Shown here piece after piece: positions 33,480 through 45,200 of a stretch of DNA of 64,000 bases (its first letter is position 1; each line of letters begins with the position of its first letter). Origin of the DNA: Xenoacremonium recifei (taxonomy: Eukaryota; Ascomycota; Sordariomycetes; Hypocreales; Nectriaceae). The translations under genes were made by a program, and so were the position numbers. The stretch is taken from positions 620,001 through 684,000 of the forward strand of contig WOFQ01000004.1 in NCBI GenBank assembly GCA_012184525.1, read 5' to 3'. The notes below the pieces were generated by a model, which was given only the letters and a program-made list of their open reading frames with translations, was not told the origin of the DNA and ran no database searches.

Positions 33480-35379
33480 GATGGTGGTGTTGTTGCCCAA
33501 TGGGTTGGGACGCTCAAGAACGAGGGCGAGAGTTGCTGGGAGAAAAGTGGAAACGGAGTCTTCGACAACGCTTCCGGATGTGTTGTCAGTCGACAGAGGA
33601 TGGTAGGATGCACACCAGAAAAGAGACAAGAACGAGAGATCAAGAGAAAAGAGGCCGTCGACAGGGGCAGAATTAGGTTGGACTTGCTGCAATTGAGCCC
33701 AACGGAGGGAGGGATGAGGAAGAAAGCTGGGTAGGCTTTTGGGGCGGGAGAGGAAAGGCAGACGAGGAATTTGAGCAAGTGTCTTAGTCCGGGTCTGAGG
33801 TGGAGGTCCGGGAGTGGTGAAGTAGGTTAAGCGGCGTCTTCAGGCCCTTGGTGCAGACAAGAGAGCCATGGACAGCGAGACATGTGTGCTTTATTGCAGA
33901 CAGACTTGTTAGCGCGGGGCCGGGGGTGTCTGGAGACAAGGGAAGACGCGCGAATGGAGGCAGATGCAAGCAACGATGCGGCTCTCGAAAGAGTGTGACC
34001 CATCTTGCTGTGTTGGCCATGCTCGTTGCCAGTTGATCAGAATCGCTGGCGACTAGGCCACTCCACAGCGACACATGGGGATGCAGCAACCAGGCGATCT
34101 CTGATAAGTCTCAAAGTTAACGCGTTGGGCCACCGGTCGACGGCGGCGGTACCGCTGGGTGACCTAGTCGAGTTCTTCGTCGCTCGCTCGCTTTCTCCTT
34201 CGACTTGACTGACTTGTCTTGTCCCCTCTCCGCCGCGGCCGTTGCGAAATGGACCCATCCAAGGGTCCGGTCTCCGATGCCCATGCAGCGAAGGCCGCAC
34301 TCATACAGTAGTACTGAACGGATGGTGGCAAAGAGGAGACGGCCGCACCAGAGTTGTTTTTTTTTTTCTTCCTTGGACCTGGATCGCTGCAAGTGAACCA
34401 GCTGCCGAAGGATGGGAGGGGGGGCGAGAGAGCCACCAGCATCATCATCCGGAAAAGAAATAACAACAAACACCGTCAGGGTGTGCCTGGTTCTCTGCCA
34501 CCATCTGGGCCTCCGAGATCTCTGTTCTGGCGGCCACTAATGCACAGCAGAGTCGAAGTACCCTCTGGTACAAAGAACTGTCGAGGACAGCGAGGAGCTG
34601 GTCTCAGGTACCTTGTACAGAAGGTTCCGTGCCATGAAGGACAGACCCCATGGTCAACAAGCCTCCCCGTCGTGGCGGCAAAGGCAAAAGGTCTCGACGG
34701 CGTGCATATTCTATCTGTCATGCTACAGCAGGCGACTGTAAGAGGAAAGTATCCATGTCATTGCTGTCGCGCGCGAAGAAGGCGGCCAGTTTCGGCGGCC
34801 CTATGGAGTAGTAACTGGGAACTGAAGCACTCGCAACCGGGGTCGAGCGACAACGATTCAGTGAAAGCGGGCCACGTTCTCATCCCATGTGGCTGGGACC
34901 GTGAGCGATTCGCGCAGCGACATGTCCCGCTTAATTATTAGGTGTCCCAGAATACGTCCGTCTGGCACCACGAAGACTCATCAGGGCGAGAGACGTGTGT
35001 ACTCTCGCAGAGGCGCGTATCGTAGCCAAGTCCCTGTTGAAGCAAGCTGAGGACAAAGTTCGAGACTAGGCGATTCGAGGGTCTACGGGCGACAAGATGT
35101 GCGAGGAGGGCGCTTCTGGGTTCTGGGACATGACCCACGGCAAATGTCAGAGCCATGACCCGGTGCTGTGTTGTCGTACCGCAATTCTACGCTCCGGCGG
35201 CGTCCATCTCTTCTCATCTCATCCGGATATGTCCATCAGTACAATACGGTCCCAGCGGTGGGAACAGGGACGTTGGTCCAAGCCAAGCCAAGGTACAAGT
35301 ACGGAGTACAATGGGGGCATCCATCGAGTGAGCAGCCAGCCGTTGATGAGGGGCGACAGCACTGGCGGGCCACCAGGAG

Positions 35380-35402
35380 CACCACCACCACCACCACCAC
35401 CA
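35380..35402. repeat. CAC trinucleotide run
   Basis: Seven or so CAC/ACC units in a row outside any supported gene. Confidence 0.85.
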
Positions 35403-36214
35403 AAGGGTCGGTGAGCACCGCGAGAGGTGCATGAACAGGACAACCAGTGGCTGGCCCGGTGGATCAGCACGATCCCTGCCCGGGACAAAACTGGGTGTGT
35501 CGTTGTTTTTAGGGCTCCAGCGCATCTGCCCTCCCCTCCCCCTCCCTCAGACGCCCTGGGACGATGAGGTGAACGGTGAAAGGGCCATGATTGATTGGGC
35601 CGCTGCTCACAGGCAGGGTGCGTCTAAGAGATGAGGAGGGGTCGGGCCTGTAAGTCGGCGACAGCTTGCTGGTCGGGCTGGGGATGGTGGGAGCTGTCCG
35701 CGGCCTCTGAGAGGGGGAGAGACCCGAGGAGGCGCGAGGCAACTAGGCAAAGACACGCATAAGGCAGTCCTTGGAGGCCCTTAACCCGTATGCAATGATG
35801 AGTTGGCATTGCTGCTTGTTGATATTAAAACCAGGCCGTTCCGAAGTAGCGAGGAGGTATCCGTACACTCGACCAAGCGACGGCGCGGGGTACTCGAGCG
35901 GTACCGTAACTTCGAGGGCAAAGTCGCAGTCGCCCGCTAGACATGGACCACCTCTGCATGAAGGGGCGCCGCCTTCGCGGTCCCGTTTGGCCCTTTGGCA
36001 GAGGCGAGACCGGATCTTCTCGCTGGTCCTTCCTTAGGCTAATTGGGCCGGTCTCTTGCTTCTTGACCATGACCGATCATGTTTATTAAGTCCGAATACC
36101 TGTGAGCGGGACGACCTGGCCCGAAAAGGGTTGTGGACGGTGGACTGTGGAGTTGTCCTTGGTGTCGACCTTCTGGGACGTCTTTGCTGGGATCTCGGGC
36201 TGGGACGCCTGCTG

Positions 36215-36241
36215 GGGACCTCTGGGACCTCTGGAACCTCT
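36215..36241. repeat. Three 9-bp units GGGACCTCT
   Basis: Two perfect units and a third with one change (GGAACCTCT), in non-coding DNA. Confidence 0.85.
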
Positions 36242-39200
36242 GGGGAGGGGGTGATGAGGAGGGGCACTTCCTGGTCTTGCTTTGTTGAAGCGGAGAGAGC
36301 ATCTAATTCGACAATTGGAACCCTTCCAGAATGCCCAAACCAGGCGCTACACACGTGTATCGTCGCTGACGTGACGACAGCGGCGATCCCATGACACATG
36401 CCACGCTGGACCACCGAATCGGAAGATGGTGTGTGAGCTTTCGAGAGTGTGTCTGCACAGCTCTGCTGTAATTGCTTCAGTTGGCCGCCTATTGGAAGCT
36501 TCAACGTCGTCCAAGCACAGGACTTGCTTTCAAGGCCGAACTTTGTTGTTGTTTGAATGGGGCTCTGGAGAGCCAGCTCGTGCCATCATTGACAAGCTGG
36601 CTGGCTCCCCCCACTGCTGCACTGGCGTCTCTCTGGCGTCACGCCCGGGCGAAGTCCTGCAAGCGCCGTCTGAATCCTGGATTGACGCATTTAGAGGAGG
36701 AGCTTCATCAACAAGCTTTTGCCGCATAGCAGCCGATGATCCGCGGGGGGGAAGCAAAATCCACAGGCGCCGTGCCATCCGTCGAGAGGAGATTGGACTC
36801 GCCATGATTCGCAGGACGATGCTCGAGGCGCCGATTGCAACCGCTCCGGAGTGTCATTGTGCTTCGAGCCAAGCCGCCCGGCCCTCCTCTGATGCCTCGC
36901 CTCGGCACTCCGTATTCTGGGGCTGGGTGCATCGGAGCTGTGCGATGAAGAGGGGCAGCAATTCTGTAATTCGATGGAGGCCATGGATTTGCAGGAAGTA
37001 AGATGAGGAGGGGCTGGGAATGCAGCGGCCAGAAGTGAGTTTGCCAAGCAGAAGCAGAGCGGAAGCTCCCCTCCTTGCTCCTTCCCACTTCACTCGTATC
37101 GTGATGATTACCTGCCCTGCCTTGATTTCCACGGCACTGCAGAGCCTCAGGCATCCGCGATTCATCTCCTCCAGATCTGAGACACACGATGGCACCTCAA
37201 CCTCATCCGGCACAATAAGTCTTCTTCTTTCATGCTACCCAATGACGACGTAACCCTCCTCTGGGGTCCAGGCCTCGGCTTGCCGCCAGCCAACACACCA
37301 ATTGTTGATCTGACATCGGCTTCGGCTCTCCGAATGCTTCTATTGGAATTCTTTCCGCAATCAAGGTGAAGGATCGGCCATCCCCTCCTGAACCAGCGAT
37401 AGCACCACGAACCATTCAATGTTTATTTTAGACGAGCTGTCTAAAGCCAGTTTTAGTCCTGAGCTCGGAGGAACCATCAGCATCACAACGGGAACTCTTC
37501 TGCCTCTAACGTCATTAACACGAGAAGCCGTTAGGTGGATTCATCCGTGCGATATCTCTTCACCACCTGGACACAAATATGATCACCGTGATCCCTTCGT
37601 GCAGGTACCCCTCGAGTACCTCTCGGTTGATCATGACGATCCTCGAAAGGTTGAGGCTCGAAATTTGAATTCAACTCAAAACCCACCAGAGTTCGACCTG
37701 TTCGAGGTTATCAGGCGACAATCACTTACAACAGGTCGTGGGGTTGCATGCAAAAACCTACCTCTTATATCTGGCCCGATCCATTCCGGCGCCCTCTGCC
37801 AACCACCACCATCCTCTACCCCATCTCCCCAGAATCCATTGGTTCGTCTTGGGCCCAGCGATCCCAAGCGCCCGGTAGAGAAATGTGACGAGGTGCCTCC
37901 TCGGCATCATTAGTTGTGACAGCTATAGCTCAGATATGCAGTCGCAACCGCGTCCTCTTGCGCGCATCCAATCGGACTCGTGACCGATCAAAGGGGCATC
38001 GATACATCAACAAAGTTCATCAGCCTTGATCACCGAAACTCGATGTCATGTTGAGGACGGACCAAACCCGATTGACTACCTTAGGTAGTGGACCAGCCGT
38101 CACTGTAACCCCTCCTGCACTGCCTGAGTAGGATGTCAAGAACACCGGTCCAAGTCATCGGAGACTCCGATAACATCCTTCCCCGAACAGTACTAAAGGT
38201 TTATGCAGGGCAAGCAGAGATCCTGAACACCCAGTAATAAGCCTCGACCTGATAATAATTGAACGGCATCAATTGAAGAGAACATCCTCAGAGACAACAT
38301 CTAGCATTCGTGAAACGAGCTATATAAAAGTTTGGGGGCTAAATAGAGACGGGTCGGATGTCATCGGTCTCAAGAGATCATGACCTAAAATTACCCAATC
38401 CGGGTCACGAATGCTTCACGAGGGCAGAACAACACCGCGCTTCTGGGCCACTAGATCCTGGATTTAATTATCAGGAGCAATAACGGGCGTTTAGAGCGTC
38501 GACGTGGCCAGCCCGGCACGAAGATCCGGCGGCAAATAAACTGATCAAAATGCCGGTGGGAAACACGCTCGGTGACCGATCGGACTCATATGAATGAGTG
38601 GGAGACGGTCAATAATCCCATCTACACGATTCTAGGGTAGCTGCATTAGAGCCGTCAGCTGAAGCTGACAATCCTCAGCAATTTGCCTGGTCTTGGAACA
38701 TACAACCATGACCGAGCTGATTTTGAAGTATCAATGCTCAAGTTTGTGTGTGTCGCGAACGCACATCTATAGATTATACCAGGGCTGCGGTGAGAGTGTC
38801 TAAGCGCCAGTGTGGCTTCATAGTCGACATACACTCTGCATTAACGTGGGGGCCTGCACTTTGTGTGCAATTCTCTCTTCCAGTATTAAGGCATAATTGA
38901 TTAATTCATTCATTTTGTGCCATTTTGTGCACTTCCTGGCTGCCTCTTTGAAGGGTTGCACTAGCGATGCAGGTAATCATCCTCATCGGCCCTCTCCCAG
39001 AGTCCTAAACGCTGGGCTTGGCAAGCCGTGACTAGGATCAACTGTCGTGCTTCCTCCCTCCCACCTCAATTCTGAGCCCTCAGATCCGCCCGGGGTCATT
39101 GCAGTTGCCGACCAGCCCAAAACGAAGACATACATGATCTTCGTGTAATGTCTCAGCGTCTGGTCACCTCGCGATGCCGCCTCATCCCCGTCCAAGCCAC

Positions 39201-40453
39201 CGCGGCCTCGTAACATGCGCATCATGGAGCCGTACAAGAACCAAGACAACGATCCGCTTCCCGTGGCCGCGGCCCTGAGACTGAGAAGTAGAGTCCAAGT
39301 ACCCTTCCGCGCGTCTCCCACCCGCAAGGAGACCTGCGCAGGACCGGGCCGCCTCAGCTGCGGCCACAACTGAGGGGTTGCGGCCGAGCAGCACCTCGAC
39401 TCCCTCGACGTCAAGGGCCTGCCAACAAAGCGGTCTACGGCGATGCGGGCTTCTGGATCGTTGCAGCTCTTCTGCCGTCTTTGCCTCCCTCCCCGCTCCC
39501 TTGCCGCCTCCAGCCCAGCGGCTGAACCTCCTCATCAGCGTCCTCCCTGCCTTGCAGTTGCATGGCCCGTGGCCTCGATCTTCCTTCCACCGCAACACTA
39601 TCGATGCCGATATGGCACGGGGCCCGAAGGCCGCATGAAGTGAACCACATCGACGGGGACTCCCGTCGAGACCTCCCATGTCTCAGTGTCGTCTGGTCGG
39701 CGATGGGGCCAAAACTGCAACACAATACCATCCTCCCAGCCCCAACAATGATGGCAAGAACCCTGCAACAGCTGCCCAGACCGGCACAATACATGCAGCA
39801 GTCTCAAGGGAGTCATCAATCCCTGCCTTGCCGCCCACCTCTTCGTGATTGAGGGATAGTCATGCCTCTCCGAACGATGAGCTGGCCATGCTCGCTGACG
39901 CCATGGCGCCATTGAGGGCTGCTGCGGATTGGCGACCTGCGATCAATTCTCACCTGAAGAGTCCACCGCTCGGGCGAACTATCTTGGGAACGCCTGGTGA
40001 CGATGCTGTGCAAGGAGGGGAGGGGAGGCAAAGGCTTCGGACATCTCTATCTGGCTTGGTCTGGCTGCCTCGTGCTAGTGCACGCAGTGCTGTATCTTGA
40101 GTCTAGAACAGAATGGCACGAGATCTCGTTTTGTCCTACCAAGACGATGCAGCCAGTCTGTTGTGGTCATGAGTAATATGGTACACACATACATGCATAC
40201 GTATTTACAGCTTGCCTCTCCTTCACAGGTAAAGGGAGAGGGGATCAACTTGGCCTGGAGGTAAAGAGACAGAAAGTCCTGGCCTGTCAACTATGAAAAC
40301 GATTCATCATAACTGGTGGATATCAGAACCCTGAACCATCCATCTGGCAAACTTCTGACGTTCCCGAGGGAACCCTATTCCCTCACACGTGATAATGACC
40401 CCCGTATTCGTCTTTGGCCGTTCGTAGCAATCATCAACAAACGTCGACCAAGA

Positions 40454-42248
40454 TTAGAACCCTTGCTTGGCCGTGAAGTAACCCCGGATCTCCTCCACCC
40501 TGTGCTGCGGGATAACGTACACGGGATGTGCCGTTGCAACGCGGTCCTCTTCGTCAAAGATCTGTTCACCTTCCATATATGGTGACACTGACCAGGTATC
40601 TTCCTCCATGACGGCTCCAGGAGGGCGAGCTGCAATCAGGTCCCACTTGTGCTGGGCTGAACTGAGGCCCGAAAGAACGTAGAGTGTGTGATAGGCGTCC
40701 GAATATCTGCATATCGGTCAGTGTTTGCACATCAGGCTGTCCGCTCCGGGGATAGGGGCGGGAAGGGGTGAGGGATTCCGCACTTGGAGGGCTTGTCTCT
40801 CAGGCCACCCCGCCTAGATTGGTCTTGACAGCAACACAGGATATAGCGGATGAGTCCGTCCCGGCTAAACAAGCTCTGGTGAGCGGCCGGCAGTTTCTGG
40901 TGGTCATGGGCAGGGTCCTGGTCGACGGATTCGGCCGCGGCCTCCCGAGGGCCGTTGAGGGCCGCCTCAATAAGGGGCCAGCAACCTCCGACCCAGTGGC
41001 TGTAACATCCGTCGACGAGCTTGTTCGTACGACCCGAAAAGCCTCCCTCGGGAGCATACTGGCGGGATGAGAGCCAGGAGATAAGCAGTGGAACGTCCAG
41101 GTAGCTGCGAAAGATCGGAACGGGTCAGCAAGCCTGCAAGAGCTTCCATGCCACCACCTCTCGCGGTGGATATGGTCGTGGGTCGAGACAACCTACCGTG
41201 GGATACTTCTATGTGGAGAATCGAGGATCGAGAGGCATCCTAGAGCGCAGAATGCGTATGCACCGTGTGCTTCGACGCCCGGCTTTGCCGACACGCCGCC
41301 CTCGTACGTTTGGCCTTATTGGCGAGAGTTACCAGACTGCACGCACAAGCTCGGGAGAACCTTGTCTATCACCTACATCGATGTACCCATTCAGCAAGGC
41401 CGGAGAACAGGTCAGTGTGGCCAGCAGCGCACGCAGACGAGTCTGGTGACAGATCGAGCGGGAGGTTGAGCAGCGAGATGATGACGGCTGCACAGTACGC
41501 CCCTCTGCAGCAGGCAAGCAAGCATGCATCGTCAGGGATGAGAGCAACAAGAAGAGGGGAAGGTTACATACCGGACGTCCTCCTCGCCGCCAACGGCCAT
41601 CTGGAACCCTCCATCGGGCTGCTTCAGGGCACACAGCCATTTCCACATGGCCCTCCGATCAACCACCTCAAAGGCCTCTTCGCCGCCCACCAGCGCCAGC
41701 GCAAGGACCGACGCATACGTGGTGGCGAGATGCGAGGTCTGGCCGAAGCCGCCAGCAAAGCCGCCGGATGCGTTCTGCATGGGGCGCACCGTCTCGATGA
41801 GTCGCTCGCGATAGGGGGTCACATCCTCGCCCAGCAGGCATAGCGCCGCCAGACACCAGTAGAAGAACCACGGTCGGCTGGGGTCGGCGGACATGAAAGC
41901 GCCGGGCAGCTTTCCCAGCATCTTGTGCAGGAAGGCGACGTGTTTCTCGCGCGCCAACTGCGGGATGCCGTGAGAGTTGGTCGTGGCATACTCGCCTCGG
42001 AGAAAGGGGAGACACTCGTCGATCGTCTTGTCTTGAACCTGCGAGGAGTCGGTGATCAAGTCGTCCAGGATCGGCGGCTCTGAAATGAAGAGACTGGGGA
42101 CAGAGGGCCAGCTGCCCTCATCTTCGCCCTCTGAAGCTGAAGAGGACGCATGTGAATAAGCTGTAGTAGTCGCCATCGTGTTGCTGTTGTTGCTGCGTCT
42201 AAAGATAATCCGCGGTCGATTCCTGGAGGTTCTAGCCCGTGAGCTCAT
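40454..42248 (-). CDS. ram1: Protein farnesyltransferase beta subunit
   Basis: Catalytic beta subunit that, with the alpha subunit Ram2, attaches farnesyl to CaaX proteins such as Ras and pheromone precursors; cytosolic zinc enzyme. Five exons: 42248-41572, 41504-41377, 41314-41197, 41104-40784 and 40706-40454, giving 498 aa. The alpha-alpha barrel repeats are visible: SRPWFFYWCLAALCLLGED, NASGGFAGGFGQTSHLATTY, LKQPDGGFQMAVGGEEDVRG, CQTYEGGVSAKPGVEAHGAY and EGGFSGRTNKLVDGCYSHWV. The zinc ligands are present: Asp and Cys in DGCYSHW and His in YHTLYVLSGLS. A charged insert of about 30 residues follows WPLIEAAL. Intron 2 uses an AAG acceptor and intron 4 a weak GTGCGG donor; without intron 4 the frame stops soon after. 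An internal Met at 42176 (474 aa) is an alternative start, since the first 24 residues are Arg/Ser-rich. Confidence 0.93.
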
Positions 42249-45200
42249 GACGGGATGCTCTGGAATTTAACGTCCGCATCAAGGGAGGCGCCTCTCATCG
42301 CCTTGATATTGTTCCTCAAGCCATTGATCAAGGCGCCTCAGCACGGAGCTCACCCCACAACACCAAATCGACGTTGCAGTGAGGTCCATTCATTGTTCTC
42401 AGGATGTCATATGCTTAGTCATGCTCGTGGGCTACACGTGACCTTCCACGTGTCTCGTGGGCAACGACTTCTTGTCCCTCGTTCTCAATTCCTTTCTTAC
42501 ATGTAAAGTGCTCTCTTCAGTAGATCGCTCAAGATGTCTTCGATCACATACAGCCATTTGTAGATTTCGACTAGACTAGCTCTGCATGTTCACTTGTTTG
42601 AGGAGTTCTCCTCGATTCTTGTAAGACGGCTACCCTATACAGCCAAGGCGAATAGCAATGCTTAAGACAGCAACACTCTCATAGTTCACAGTAGCGAGGC
42701 TTTTATTGTTGTAGATGATTTTGTTCTACTGTTCGGAATACCGGGGATCTCTAAGTCGTAATCATGTTATGTCTACTTAGCTATGCTAAAGGCAGACAGT
42801 GACGGTCATTGTTCATCTACCCGCATATCAGGACAATTGGTAGATCACTTAACGTTGAACTTCATGAATGTTGTGAGAGCGACGACCCGATAGAAACACC
42901 GCAATCGACACGATAGCTCCGCAACAGAGAGGACTCCCGGAAATCAGTAGCCCGGAGAATTTGAACAAACGCAATCCCCAAGCCAGCCCATCTTTTCACT
43001 CTCAATCCTGTCGATTCGGTAGGAAGCTCAAATGGCATTTTCACAACGCACACATTTGAGAGTAGTTAGATGTCATGTATTCTTACATGGAATAAACAAC
43101 AAATTCTCACCCTGTGTTCTATTCAGACAATATCCGCTTCAACTGGCTCCGTAAGCGTTCGGCCATTGGCATGAGGCGGCGACAGGAAGAGCTTTCCACA
43201 GAGAAGAGACTGTAAATAGGGCAGAAAAAAACACACAATCAGCCAAGTGAAGAGTCATGCTAAAGTGTTTCGCTTGATGTTAAGATAGATATCAGGAATT
43301 AGTCGATTGCTTCGAACGATGAACGGGATCACCCCATGGATCAACACCATGAATAAGCCACATCGCTGATATAGAAGTAAACTACAAAGAACAAGAAAGC
43401 ATTGCAAGCTGATTATGATTCGAGAGTACAAGCAAGTAATATCATGATTTGAGTCTTGACTTTTTCCTGCTCTTTAGTGACCCTGATTGTTACGAACGCA
43501 AATAAGGCGACAGATGTTGGATATTCACTACCAGAAGAAGCAACTGCCTAGCCCTTGGTACTAGCCACATAAATATTATTTCAATCTTTATATCATTTCT
43601 TTCTCAAGTCATTAGTGTACTCGGCAATCATAATGTTCGACCTCCAACTGCTACATTAATGACCATGATCAAGGTCGACTTTCTCAGCCATTCCATATTA
43701 CAATAGCGACTGAGTAAGCATTATAGTTGAGACCACCACGATGTTTGACACAATAGCGCAGTAGACACATATACTGTGTAGCTGACTCCCTCGCTGATGA
43801 GAAGAAAACTGACCCGACCCTGCCTGAGGAGTATCTCCCTTGGACCAGAAGACGTGAGCCCGGACAACTTGTCATGAGCTGAAAGCTCGCATGCAGCACT
43901 GATTGTTTCAACCGTGAGGTTTTGCTATAAGACAGAGAACAGTCCAAGAGCAAAGCTGAAAACGGCCGAAGTCCGAGCACACTGAACCCTCTGGTACCGA
44001 GGGGCCACATGAAGCACGACTGACCTCATGGCCGCCAATGCAAGAAAGAATGCTTACTCTCTCAACCCATTCTAAGAAATGATCTTCCCCAGCCGTTGCA
44101 CGACATACACAGCCGTTGCCACGTAGTAACACACAGAAACTCAAAGTCTCAGACCCCAACCTTCTCGAGCCTGCCCCCTCACTCCGTAAATCTCATCTCA
44201 GCCGCTTTGCGAGCGGAGAAAAAAGCACTTGCATGCCCTTAGACATCGCTCACCGCAACTTCGTCTGGAATGCGAGACGGGCGCCGGCGCGCTTCCGACC
44301 ACGTTGCTGGCCAGCATGCGATGCGGCGTGGTTGGTGGTGTCTTGGGCGAGGTGAGACATGCTATAGCTCTTGCAGGACTAGAGAGGCCGAGCTGTGAGA
44401 CATCGGCCGAGAAGCCCATGCGGGAGGCTAGCTCGCCTTGAGCATTGATGAGATTGGTCAGAATGCGCCTCTGCGAGGATAACTCAACGTGCTTGGACGC
44501 GGGAAGCCGTTGCGAGCTTATGCGCGTGAGTCCTATTTGCTCCCTTGCGTTGCCTTGCGGCAGTAGATCATCTCGAGATCTAGTCGGAGATCAGGATTTC
44601 TGCCACATGAGGAGCTGAGTGCTGCACCGCGAGAACAGACGGATGCATGTCTTCGGGTTCCTTCGTGCTTCAGCATCATACCAGCTATCCTCCGCCGACC
44701 TCGTCTCGCGAGGTGCGTCTGCCACGAGCTCGGCCGATGCATCTTTCAAGTGCCCATGTCCTGGAAGGCCGAGTCTCGGCTCATGAACCCCCACTGGCAG
44801 TCGATGAATTGAATGAACAATGCACTGATGGATGGCAAAAGCTTTACCACAATCTAATAGCACTACTGCATTGCTCCTAAGCTACTCTCAAGGCTGTTTG
44901 TTCCAGGGACTACTTGTTCGGATGGTACGTAGAATGGTGCGTAGCTCGCCCTCAATTTTGAAACGTCAAGAATACGGTGTACAAGTCCTGAAACTTGGCG
45001 ATTTACTTTATTTGGAACCTGGGGAGTATCTCCTCCGTTCTATTCCCAGCTAGGAGACCCTCGTCCCTGCAACATGGGGAACTTTCAAGGGCAAGCGAGC
45101 GGGATGATGAGACCTAGTCCAGGATACGAACCCTGGAGTCGTAAACGATTAACCTGCTGACAACACCGCCCTTCAGGGGCAAGGAAAAGTCCCGAGTAAT

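Larger units (their letters stand above)
33480..40453. other. Very long gene-free interval
   Basis: About 7 kb with no supportable gene. Frames of 165-195 codons (34354-34941, 36426-37001, 37419-37913, 39182-39679) show no known domain, and several are mirrored by frames on the opposite strand. It contains a CAC trinucleotide run, a 9-bp triplicate at 36215, one perfect TACGGAGTA at 35300, and an isolated strong TATA-like TATATAAA at 38321. Composition becomes A/T-richer around 37900-38900. Confidence 0.5.

Noticed and set aside
36426..37001. 191-codon plus-strand frame
   Set aside because: No recognisable domain, overlapped by minus-strand frames of 118-159 codons, and no splice partners.
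37419..37913. 164-codon plus-strand frame
   Set aside because: Protein-like at first glance but no domain, no neighbouring exons and Pro/Ser-biased tail. Kept as intergenic.
38983..39912. Overlapping minus-strand frames of 104-165 codons
   Set aside because: Four frames overlap in different phases with Arg/Gly-rich composition; none shows a domain or consistent splicing.
45110..45175. tRNA-like sequence on the minus strand with a B-box-like GGTTCGTATCC and an A-box-like region
   Set aside because: No room for an anticodon arm, no acceptor stem, and the T-loop does not close at seven bases. At best a relic.
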